Assembly (NCBI GenBank): GCA_900618795.1
Contig: UYJD01000002.1
Location: 1,368,101-1,432,100 of the forward strand
Source of the DNA: Cyanodermella asteris
Taxonomy: Eukaryota > Ascomycota > Lecanoromycetes > Ostropales > Stictidaceae
Length of the DNA: 64,000 bases
Reading direction: 5' to 3'
The position numbers and the translations under genes are program-made. The notes under the pieces were generated by a model, which was not told the origin of the DNA, ran no database searches, and saw only the letters and a program-made list of their open reading frames with translations. Below are positions 56,002 to 64,000 of the stretch, in pieces (the stretch's first letter is position 1; each line of letters opens with the position of its first letter).

Positions 56002-57567
56002 CTACAATGCCGTCCAATGTTGATGAAAAGATCCGTGACCGGCAAATACCTGCAGCACAGAAGCCGGTTCATTGGAAAGTGGCCCGCCTCGAGCGTGATA
56101 ATCGAGAAGCTCTGATAACAGCCTCCAGGCAGTCGATTCTGCGAAACGTCCTGTAGCAGAAAGACCAGTCTCCCCTGGGATGGTTGGAAACCGCCGAGCA
56201 AACTGCTGAACCACTTCCCGACTTTCTGTAGCCGCAGGAGCTGCCAATATGGCGCGCTTGAGAAGCAGCGCAATACGCTGTAGCGTAAGTTGGAAATATG
56301 GGTAGGTGTAGTCCGGTTTTGCACACTCTCCAGGCACGGCCCCATGTTCCAGAACAATATTTTTCATATCCTGTCGAGGATCTGAAATAGCCTCGCGAAC
56401 TATCCTCTCATGAACCTCAGCCCAATACGCCTCAGGATTGTGCAGACCGTCTGAGCTTTGTAACGTCCCTGTTGTCTCATCGTTTGTAGTCAGTGAGCCG
56501 CTTTCAGCCTCAGGTGCGACGGCAGCTGCTGGCTGGGCAACAGACTGCTCATGATGAGCAGAACTTGCTTGGGATGGAGAGTGGTTTTGTGTATTCTGTC
56601 GTCCTATCGGAATAATCGACTTCGCCCAGGGATTAGCCCCGAATCCGGCGCCTTGGACACCAGCCTTTGCATTGAAGGCCTTTTCTTGAGGCAGAGCAGC
56701 AAGAGAAGCAGAATAAGTCGCCGGGCTCAGGTGACTTTGCTGCGGTGCTGAAATGGCCGGTGTCAGCCCCACAACATTGTCAGGAATGAAATGGTGCATC
56801 GATAGTGTGGTGACCTCATCAGCGACTTTCACGCCATCAGACTCGTCGCTCGGGGTGCTAATTTCATCGCCTGTCAGGTCAACGACTGCGGAATGAGCTC
56901 CCGTAGACCTGCCATCCATGATAGGGGCACTTTGATCTGAGACAGACGTGTCGGTTCCGCTCACAGGCACCTGCCCGAACGGAGGCCTGTAGTCGCTGTA
57001 TCTCGGACGCTTCTTTGCATGTTCTGAGCTGAATGCAGCATTGTGCTCGGCATCGATGTCCTCGACGATGGTCTCCACGATATTCGTGGAAATATTATCA
57101 TCTCTTTTCCGCTTTCGTGGGGTATCGATTCCACCCGTGGGAATCACTGTCGCCGGCTGGGAATCCGTCCTTGAAGTTTCTGCTGTAGAGACCTCCATGG
57201 CGCTCGCAACTTCGTTGGTGGATGCGTTCCCGAAGGCGTCGAAGGCCGTCTCCAACTCGTCTAATGATGGCGGCAGAATTTCGTCGTTGCCGTTATTGTG
57301 GTAAGCCCAAGCATCATTCTCCGGATCGTTGTCTGTCGCTTGTGATGAAGTTTTCTGTTCATCCTCAAAACCGAAGAAGTTTTGAAAGCCATCATTGTCG
57401 GCTACTGCTGGAGATGGATTCACCTGCAAACCCTGGGAATTGGATTCAATCTCAAAAGTCGAGGTGTTATCCCACCATTTTGAACCGGATGGCGGCTTCG
57501 GGGGTGAATCCATTAGAAAATCTGAGGGTGAGAGGAATGGCTGCTTTGGGGAGCTTGGCTCACTCAT
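56002..57567 (-). CDS. Family A protein 2 (A2), ends at TAG inside the shared domain
   Basis: A 521-codon frame starting MSEPSSPKQPFLSPSDF. The N-terminus has acidic and hydrophobic patches (LPPSLDELETAFDAFG), the middle has a nuclear-type signal (PRKRKRDDN), and the A domain starts near residue 365, with FQLTLQRIALLLKRAIL and TAWRLLSELLDYHARGGP. TAG at 56002-56004 comes right after GSFHQHWTAL, a position where A1 (GRFAHHCFAV) and A3 (GNWQKHFDACY) continue. The frame stays open beyond it into B1. Three readings are possible: a nonsense change, a 48-nt in-frame intron (56002-56049, GTATTT..TTGTAG) that would fuse A2 to B1, or a natural shorter end. Confidence 0.68.
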   Translation of the reverse strand: MSEPSSPKQPFLSPSDFLMDSPPKPPSGSKWWDNTSTFEIESNSQGLQVNPSPAVADNDGFQNFFGFEDEQKTSSQATDNDPENDAWAYHNNGNDEILPPSLDELETAFDAFGNASTNEVASAMEVSTAETSRTDSQPATVIPTGGIDTPRKRKRDDNISTNIVETIVEDIDAEHNAAFSSEHAKKRPRYSDYRPPFGQVPVSGTDTSVSDQSAPIMDGRSTGAHSAVVDLTGDEISTPSDESDGVKVADEVTTLSMHHFIPDNVVGLTPAISAPQQSHLSPATYSASLAALPQEKAFNAKAGVQGAGFGANPWAKSIIPIGRQNTQNHSPSQASSAHHEQSVAQPAAAVAPEAESGSLTTNDETTGTLQSSDGLHNPEAYWAEVHERIVREAISDPRQDMKNIVLEHGAVPGECAKPDYTYPYFQLTLQRIALLLKRAILAAPAATESREVVQQFARRFPTIPGETGLSATGRFAESTAWRLLSELLDYHARGGPLSNEPASVLQVFAGHGSFHQHWTAL

Positions 57568-58318
57568 CGCGACTAATAGTAGTCGGTATTTGCGGTGCCG
57601 AACACAACAAGGAGGGATATTGATTCAAGATGTGATCTTCGTGAGCAAGATCGCGGTGTTCCTGGAGGAGAGTAGGTTGAGAGGTTACGTCGATGATGTG
57701 AGGGGCAAGTGTGGGAGTGTTATGTAGGCGTGAGAGTCGGCGAGGAAGAAAGTGACCGAGCAAGCGGGTGAGGCTACATACAAAGACAGGCTGCGTAATA
57801 CCGCCATGCAGGCAAGTGTGAAGCAGATCTTCAATATGTCATGACACCTTGTTCGGGGTGACCGTGTTTGTGCAGGCCCATTCACTGGTTTTAGAGGCGT
57901 CACTCTTCGGCGGGTAGTAATAGACCCTCTCGGCAGTGTCAGCGAGTTTCCTTAGCTAAGTCCCCCAGTAAGTAGCCTTGGAAGTAGCTCAAGCACCTGG
58001 GTAAGTCCGTCAGTACCGTCCAAGCGACCATCTTGGCAAGTACCATCACAGTGCAAGCGCCTGTACGGTCACGGTCATCCGGTCGTTCCAGCGCGCCAGT
58101 GTCACGCAGCGATATCAGTCTGTCGCCAAGTCCAGCTTCACCCACTACGACAGAGCGGCACATCTGGATAAAACTGTGGGAACATCATTTATACTCGCTT
58201 CGTCGATGCTAAATTTCTGGCTGAACAATACTAGGATCTGGATGCAGTCCCTGCGAGCGCGCAAAATCAAAATTATCCAGTGGATCAAGCTGCGGCTCGG
58301 CCAATTCGCCTGGCAGAC
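57568..58318. other. Intergenic region between A2 and B2
   Basis: About 750 bases with the A2 promoter and the B2 3' flank. Only short frames occur, and no recognisable element was seen. Confidence 0.5.
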
Positions 58319-60364
58319 TCACGTCCCAAAAGGATCTTCCTGTGGGGGCAAGATGTCGAATGGCGGCGGCTGGTTGGTTGCGTCTGGCCTTGGAGCCTGG
58401 AGGTGCCCTGTTTCTGCTTGCGCGGGAAAGTGCTCGGCCGTAGACATAGAATTTGTGAGATGAGGCCGACACTGAGGAAAGCGATTGTCCGGTAGCGGAT
58501 ACTGATTGTTTGGCACTGCTGTCGACTGAGTATCCTGAGGCCACGTGCCCATTGAAAATTCTAGATGCGTTATCAAAGGCGCTGTTGGGCGATAGCCAGG
58601 GTCCTGCTGTGTCTGAGGCATACCGTGTCTCGCGAAACAGGTGCCATGGGGCTGCGGTATTGGCGTGAAATTAACATCCATTCCCGGCCACACCTGCTGT
58701 CCATTTTGCTGGTGAGTTCGATCGTTCGACTGAAAAGACGAATTCGAAACCATAGATTCAGATAGCATTGCTGACCGTTGCATTCCTAGGTTTGCATCTG
58801 GCGGCGTACAGCCGTACATCTGATTTTTGGTGATTAGCCGTCGCATGTCAAAGTTTGAATTTGAAGGCGTCGAGCCGTAAGAATGATTTTGGGAGGCGTC
58901 TAAAGATAATCTAGGTCCATAACCTTGATTCGTGGCCTGTTGCTGATCCGAATCGCGATATACAGGCTTTTGATGAGGGCGGAAAGAGTCCGGCAGCCCC
59001 GGATGGCAGTACTGCTGACAATGATGCTGTTGGTGACAATGCGCCTGAGAGCCGAGGAACGGGAGCTCTCGCACACTTTGTTGAAGGTTTGAAACCTGAG
59101 CAGCCTGCTGTGGCACGTTTTGGTGATACACGTCCTGCATTGGCACCCGTCCGGTTTCTTGCTCGGAAGCATGCAGGGCGTGGAGCACCGCAGCTGGGAG
59201 TTGCTCAAGCACTCTGGTGCGGCGGTCTCGAGTCATGGAAGATAGAAGACGGTGTCCATATTGAGGTTGCACTTTCGCAACCAAGTCTTGTAAAAAACTT
59301 TCCTCACAATTCTCGACAATATAACGACAAGAATCGCTGTCCAGAAGATGAAAAATGTGCGGACTCTGATGATGAATATCGGCCGCTTTGAAGACCTGTG
59401 TTTTTTGGTACCCGCTTAGCACAGGCCATTGTTCCGTCATGTAGCGGGTTATAGCGTGACGAAACTGCCAGAGGTCGAGACCCTCGAAAGCTGGAGGCGA
59501 AATCGAACTCCCGAGCTCCGGTTCTGGGACTGGCTCGGGGATTGCATTGACATACCGATGCTTTCGACCCTTGTTCTGTGCAGGCTTCGAGACACCGTGG
59601 GCAGATTTGTGCGCACTTTGTCTCTTACGCGTACTCTTGGCGTTTCCAGACTTTCTGCCCGTGGATTGAGCTCGCCTGAGCTTTCCGCGAAAGGATTGGG
59701 GCTCGTGGGAACCAGATGCGCCGTCTGCAGAGAGTTCAGGCTCAGTCTGAGTACCAACGTGCTTGTTTACTGTTCGACTGGACTTTTGACTCGGAGCATC
59801 GGCCATATCACCATCGTCTTCATGGAGCTGTGCAACAGAATGTCTGATAGGTCGGGAAGATGGCGTTTGATAGAACGCGGTCTCGCCTTTCTTGCCCTTG
59901 TCGTCTTGGTTGTTCTCGAAATCACCCCAAGTAATATCCAAAAGTCTGCCATCGTCCGCAGCAGTATGCTCTGCGTTTTCCGTACCGACAGACTCTCTGC
60001 TGCTCGCAGCAACAGGTAGCGACGGCGAGGTATGATTGCGAGGGTTGAACAGCTGGTGCGTCGGTTGATCATCGAAAAGCTCAACATTGTCTGTTCCCGG
60101 GCTAGTCTCTGCGACTGTCTGAGATGATCTCGTTTGGCTCGGAAGAGCGTCGTTTTCTTGCTGCGCAGATCCTTGTCCGTCCACAAGCATCTGAGAGCTG
60201 GCGGCGATGGGCGCAGACATGAGTTCTTCGAGCGCCGCTTCAGAAAAATCGAGGATTTCGCTAGAATGCTGCAAAGCGAGATCCCAGGTTTCAGCCGAGT
60301 GAAGGTCGTCTTGGGACGGTTCCATGATTTCGGCGAAGTTTTGTGGCTTACTTTGTTCGGCCAT
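58319..60364 (-). CDS. Family B protein 2 (B2), uncharacterised, probably nuclear
   Basis: A single exon of 681 codons from MAEQSKPQNFAEIMEPSQDD. The N-terminus has an acidic-hydrophobic segment (SSEILDFSEAALEELMS). A strongly basic stretch at about 225-275 (KSTRKRQSAHKSAHG, QNKGRKHRYV) suggests nuclear location and DNA or RNA contact. The B domain follows (about 300-410): FRHAITRYMTEQWPVLSGYQ, then YIVENCEESFLQDLV and LHALHASEQETGRV. The C-terminal third is Gln/His/Pro-rich. It aligns by eye with B1 along the whole B domain without large gaps. No known family was recognised. It stands between A3 and A2, all on the minus strand. Confidence 0.72.
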   Translation of the reverse strand: MAEQSKPQNFAEIMEPSQDDLHSAETWDLALQHSSEILDFSEAALEELMSAPIAASSQMLVDGQGSAQQENDALPSQTRSSQTVAETSPGTDNVELFDDQPTHQLFNPRNHTSPSLPVAASSRESVGTENAEHTAADDGRLLDITWGDFENNQDDKGKKGETAFYQTPSSRPIRHSVAQLHEDDGDMADAPSQKSSRTVNKHVGTQTEPELSADGASGSHEPQSFRGKLRRAQSTGRKSGNAKSTRKRQSAHKSAHGVSKPAQNKGRKHRYVNAIPEPVPEPELGSSISPPAFEGLDLWQFRHAITRYMTEQWPVLSGYQKTQVFKAADIHHQSPHIFHLLDSDSCRYIVENCEESFLQDLVAKVQPQYGHRLLSSMTRDRRTRVLEQLPAAVLHALHASEQETGRVPMQDVYHQNVPQQAAQVSNLQQSVRELPFLGSQAHCHQQHHCQQYCHPGLPDSFRPHQKPVYRDSDQQQATNQGYGPRLSLDASQNHSYGSTPSNSNFDMRRLITKNQMYGCTPPDANLGMQRSAMLSESMVSNSSFQSNDRTHQQNGQQVWPGMDVNFTPIPQPHGTCFARHGMPQTQQDPGYRPTAPLITHLEFSMGTWPQDTQSTAVPNNQYPLPDNRFPQCRPHLTNSMSTAEHFPAQAETGHLQAPRPDATNQPPPFDILPPQEDPFGT

Positions 60365-61233
60365 CACAAGTTTGGAAGACCCGAGTCGCGGGCGCAAGTG
60401 GTGAAGACAGCGACCGGAAGATACCCAGAAAGACTAGAACAACAAGTATGGGCGGGGGGACAAAGCGTACGTATACAGGCGGAGGACTGTCTGCCGCCGT
60501 GCGCAGATGCTGCAGGCTCTGTGCCAAAAGCAAGACCTTGCTGAATACGGATGTGTTCTGCTTGTTGCGTGGTTGATTGAGATTCAGAGTTGGTAAGGAC
60601 GATGTGTGTGATGATGGGAAAGATGAAAACCAAATAGTGTGCCAATTGTATCTGCAAAGATCACGTCTGGCCACGGTGCAAAAGCCTAGCAAAAATGAAA
60701 ATGGGCGAGCAAGTAACCACGGTCGCAGGACGCATATTTTGCTACATTGCCAGCTATTTTATAGCAGCAGTCACGATGGTGAACGAAGGGAGAAGCAAGA
60801 ACGAACAAGCTACGGTTAGGACCTCATCTGCAGCCTTGGAAGAATACAACGGTACCAAGGACCAAAGCCTCGAGAGCATGGTTTGGCACGGGGTTCGCAC
60901 TTGAGCTGCGTGGAAATGTTTGTGGTATGTTACCAAAGAGTGCCAACTATGCTTCGTCGATCCTACACCTATGGGTGCCCATGAGATGATATTATAGGAG
61001 CCGAAGAGTTCCTCGCGGGTGAAAACTACATGGCTTTGCTCTTTCGCATCGAAGAAATGGGACGAGAATGTTGCAATATGGATTCATACCTGTGACGCAG
61101 ACCGTATGTGTTTATCTATGATCCTGTAAGCTGTTTTCTATCCTCTCGCTGTGAGGATAGTCCACTGGCATGCCTGCTTGGATCGAGCAAGCGTGCCGGT
61201 CTGCTCATTTCCTGCCAGTAAAAGGACGCTCTA
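60365..61233. other. Intergenic region between B2 and A3
   Basis: About 870 bases holding the B2 promoter and A3 3' flank. A TATAAAA-like sequence on the minus strand near 60757 is about 395 bases from the B2 start, rather far for a core element. Nothing else was recognised. Confidence 0.5.
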
Positions 61234-63141
61234 CTACCCATTGCCCTGATGGCGGCGGGCGGCAAAGTGTCCATTCGCTGGCCCAAAGTTCCCTGGTTGT
61301 CGGTTAACGGGCTGACGTCCACGCCCGTGGTCGTCGTTCTGCGTCAAATGGTCCATGTCGTTGACCATTGGATAGTTCTGGCCATAATTGGCCCGGAACC
61401 GCTGTGCATCACGAGTGACTCCGGGCGCGAACAGTGGCGCTTGGGGGCTCCACTGCATCGGCATCGGGCCGTAGCCAGGCGCAGAAACGTTACCAAAAAG
61501 TCGAGCCTGCTCAAATGGGTCGTGGTTGTACTGGGCAGGAGCTGAAGCTGGAGCTGGAGCTGCTGGAGCGCGTGGTTGAGCTCTGCTCGGGTCATATCCA
61601 TAGGGCTGGAGGCCGGCGCGGGCGAAATTATTTCCGTTCACGTGACCGTCAAGCCCGACGTCTTGCTCCAGGTATGCGGGAAAACTACGATCGTGGAAAT
61701 CACGCCTTTGTGTATGAGCCGCACCAGGTCCAGTCTGGTTCAGATTTGTACCCACGGTTTGTACAGCCTGCCTCGATTCCGGAGCAAATCGCACCTTCTT
61801 GATGACGTGCGCGTTCGCTTGGTAAGCGTGCTGGTCGGAAGGTCCTTCAGATCCGTCTAACTCTGGCTCTGGTTCCGAGTCTGACCCTGCCTGAGGACTG
61901 GCACCGCGACCTTGAGCCTTCCGTTTCCGAGCCGCAACTGTCTTATAACCACGATTCCCATTGTTGGCCTTATTGTTCAAGACTCTTTCCTCGCGGTGAT
62001 CAGGGTTTGCAATGGTGAACGCAAGCGAATCCACAGCATCTGTCATAGCGTGGTTGCATTGCGTTTTGTGATGGTAGTACAGGTTATAGCAAGCATCAAA
62101 ATGCTTCTGCCAGTTACCTTTGAATCTTCCCGGGCTCTCGTGACCGCCCGTTTTGACTGTCTGAGGTCCACCATGTATAAAATGAAACAGCATCAGCTTA
62201 TGAATGACTCTCCACGCTCCAAATTCGACGGACCGCATCGAGCTCTCCATTTCCAAGAACTTGCGATATCTTTCTTGTAGTTTGTCGTTATCTTTCAGTC
62301 CGTCTGTGTTCAAAAAGGCCATCATCATCTTCCGCACAAACAGTATCAACTCGGAATTGTTCCTGGGCGCAGTTGGATTTACAACCGCTTTGGGGTCCCA
62401 GCGCCGCTCTTTGCCGTTCACAAAGTCCAACTCGACTTCACGCCATGTATTGAACTTGAGTTCGGGCGCTTGGTTATGCTCGAGGTCATCAATGAGACTT
62501 TGAAACACAACCTTGGGCTCATTAGAAGGATTCGTGGGGTTCGTGGTGGCAGCCTTCGGTATTGGTGGTTGAGGGATGGACTCCCTCACCGCCTGAAGCG
62601 GAGGCAGAGGATCGACAGCAGCAGTTGGAGAAGAAGAAGGACCACCGGATAAGATGGACCCGTTCAACAGGTTGGCTTGACTAACCTTGCCGGACTGCGA
62701 CTCCGAAGCCGGGACCTGGACTGGATCTGGAGCTGTACCCGAAACTGGAGCTGGAGCTGAAGCCAGAGCCAAAGAGTCAGCGGTAGGGTTAGAAGCAGGC
62801 GCAGATGCAGTGGCAGGGAACGGACCAGGTGAGCCGGCAGCCGGAGCTGAAAACGCTGAAGCTGGAGCTGGGCGGGATGAACCGGGAGCTGAAACCGAGA
62901 TCTCCAAAGCCGGAGCCGGAGAACCTGGAGCTACAGCTTGAGCGTCAACTGGAGCTGAAGCAGGCATAACACCAGCTTCAGGTCCGCAAAAAGTCTCGGT
63001 TACATCTCGATCTCCGAGTGATCCCGGTGCGGATTGGCCGAGACCCGTGAGCACTTCGCGACGAACGTGCAGTGCTTGCTCTTGAACATCCTTGGTGCGA
63101 TCTGGGAGTGGCGATGGTGTCGGATGATTGCGCTCCGACAT
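61234..63141 (-). CDS. Family A protein 3 (A3), Pro/Ala-repeat N-terminus
   Basis: A single exon of 635 codons from MSERNHPTPSPLPDRTKD. Residues about 58-160 are a Pro/Ala/Ser low-complexity segment encoded by a degenerate DNA repeat. The A domain lies at about 250-400: NPTAPRNNSELILFVRKM, GAWRVIHKLMLFHFIHGGP, FKGNWQKHFDACYNLYYHHK. A basic signal follows (AARKRKAQGRG), then a Pro/Gln/Asn-rich tail with a second Ala/Pro run. The PRNNSEL..AFL stretch matches PRNDSQM..AFL of A1, and HGGP matches RGGP of A1 and A2. Function unknown; nuclear regulator is an inference from composition. A TATATA box on the same strand is at 63293-63298. Confidence 0.73.
   Translation of the reverse strand: MSERNHPTPSPLPDRTKDVQEQALHVRREVLTGLGQSAPGSLGDRDVTETFCGPEAGVMPASAPVDAQAVAPGSPAPALEISVSAPGSSRPAPASAFSAPAAGSPGPFPATASAPASNPTADSLALASAPAPVSGTAPDPVQVPASESQSGKVSQANLLNGSILSGGPSSSPTAAVDPLPPLQAVRESIPQPPIPKAATTNPTNPSNEPKVVFQSLIDDLEHNQAPELKFNTWREVELDFVNGKERRWDPKAVVNPTAPRNNSELILFVRKMMMAFLNTDGLKDNDKLQERYRKFLEMESSMRSVEFGAWRVIHKLMLFHFIHGGPQTVKTGGHESPGRFKGNWQKHFDACYNLYYHHKTQCNHAMTDAVDSLAFTIANPDHREERVLNNKANNGNRGYKTVAARKRKAQGRGASPQAGSDSEPEPELDGSEGPSDQHAYQANAHVIKKVRFAPESRQAVQTVGTNLNQTGPGAAHTQRRDFHDRSFPAYLEQDVGLDGHVNGNNFARAGLQPYGYDPSRAQPRAPAAPAPASAPAQYNHDPFEQARLFGNVSAPGYGPMPMQWSPQAPLFAPGVTRDAQRFRANYGQNYPMVNDMDHLTQNDDHGRGRQPVNRQPGNFGPANGHFAARRHQGNG
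62660..62970 (-). repeat. Degenerate GCTCCAGCT/GGAGCTGAA coding repeat in A3
   Basis: The plus strand repeatedly shows GGAGCTGAA and close variants over about 300 bases. On the minus strand it encodes Ala-Pro-rich sequence (for example SAPGSSRPAPASAFSAPAAG). Such in-frame repeats expand and contract by slippage; the copy number seen here may differ between isolates. Confidence 0.6.
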
Positions 63142-63292
63142 ATTGAGACTGAGTTCGTGCTGGCGATGAAGACGATGTTTGTTGATCTGTTGTGTTCAGT
63201 CGAGAATCGAAGTGGTTCAGTGTTGGTGATCGGATCACAGTGAGAGAGAGGTGTGTTGCTCAGAGGGTTCAAGGGTGGCCGTCGGCGCAACC

Positions 63293-63298
63293 TATATA
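63293..63298 (-). promoter_or_regulatory. TATA box of A3
   Basis: TATATA about 150 bases upstream of the A3 ATG, read on the minus strand. Distance and sequence fit a core promoter element; motif evidence only. Confidence 0.45.
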
Positions 63299-64000
63299 CC
63301 CGTACGAGTTAGGGTGAAGCCATACAGAATCTCCTGACGACTCGACGAGCCGTCACGTTCTCAGCAACGCTGCGCGCTCACAATCAGATCCACGACGTCG
63401 CCAAGAGTCGTGCTCTGTGACTATCAAAACATCCTGTTTGTTTCCATTAAATCAGTTGCGATAGTCCGGACTCCTACAAGGAATGGTGACGGTTTCACCC
63501 CAATTTGGAGTGACGGAACATCCGCATTTGTTCAAGTCACCTGATGTATACAAACATAATTTGAAGTGACGGAAAATCTTGCATGACGCCACTGAAGCTG
63601 TATCTTGCGTTGAATGGTGCTTGGCGTGGCCGATATTCATGCCGTTTCAGCTTTGTAAGCTGGCTGGGAACGTCAGCATGCGGCGAGGTGGCCAGCGCCG
63701 ACTCGTGCGACGCGGTCGAGTCTATCCGGCAGGTCTGAGAGGTTATGACAGCCGATAGGGCCATGTGGCTCTTGTTGGTCCCCCGGACAGCCCGTGCTGT
63801 TGAATTATCGCAAAGCGCCTCGTTTAAGAGCTCTGTGTTTCTGGAAACGAAAAGAGCGGCGAAGTCTCTGACACCTCCAAGACGTACGAATATACTCGCG
63901 GAGTTGATTATTGGCACCAGTTCGTCGGTCGAAGTACCTGAGTTACAAGCTTCGCTCGGCTGATTATAGACAGAGTGTAACGCGGGCACGGGTTGGTTGA
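63299..64000. other. Right-edge region with a doubtful 150-codon frame
   Basis: A minus-strand frame at 63537-63989 (begins MPALHSVYNQPSEACNSG) is open for 150 codons but shows no domain, signal or splice structure; it may be chance or the 3' part of a gene cut by the window edge. Two short near-identical pieces (ATTTGGAGTGACGGAACATC at about 63502 and ATTTGAAGTGACGGAAAATC at about 63559) form a small direct repeat. Confidence 0.35.

Noticed and set aside
1-64000. CRISPR array, rRNA, integrase or transposase genes
   Set aside because: No regularly spaced repeats, rRNA-like blocks or recombinase motifs were seen on either strand.

Overview
The window looks like nuclear DNA of a filamentous ascomycete, most likely a Dothideomycete (inference). 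Genes are dense, introns are mostly 45-65 nt with GT..AG ends, and several families seen here are filamentous-fungal: a non-reducing polyketide synthase (PKS), a HET-domain NLR-like protein, fungal yellow/MRJP-like and LMBR1-domain proteins. Exon joins were worked out by hand from splice signals and reading frame, and no database was consulted.

Layout. 0.9-7.0 kb: amino-acid permease, GH13 alpha-glucosidase and a single-pass cell-surface protein. 8.0-19.5 kb: core of a secondary-metabolite locus, with a class I O-methyltransferase, an FAD monooxygenase and a divergent SAT-KS-AT-PT-ACP-ACP-TE PKS that carries a one-base frameshift. 20.2-23.0 kb: a secreted protein with no visible ATG and a broken short-chain dehydrogenase. 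23.5-34.3 kb: LMBR1 membrane protein, a frameshifted HET-NB-ARC-TPR protein, a sulfotransferase-family pseudogene and a long disordered protein interrupted by one in-frame TAG. 34.3-36.6 kb: gene-poor. 36.6-40.4 kb: a second O-methyltransferase and a secreted protein. 40.8-50.7 kb: conserved block with BCP1, chorismate mutase, XAP5/FAM50, a TTC1-like TPR protein, a HEI10-like RING protein, a yellow/MRJP-like protein and a HAD phosphatase. 51.9-63.1 kb: five large, apparently nuclear, low-complexity proteins of two unrecognised families, A and B, all on the minus strand and alternating A-B-A-B-A in transcription order.

How the genes may work together. The PKS, FAD monooxygenase and nearby O-methyltransferase form a plausible aromatic polyketide core; the second O-methyltransferase could be a distant partner. 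The PKS family often makes naphthalene- or perylenequinone-type products, but the product cannot be named here. Accessory genes carry most of the lesions while the conserved block is intact, so either the accessory loci are decaying or base-call errors fall unevenly. The A/B array is the most unusual feature and looks like repeated duplication of a two-gene module encoding candidate regulators.
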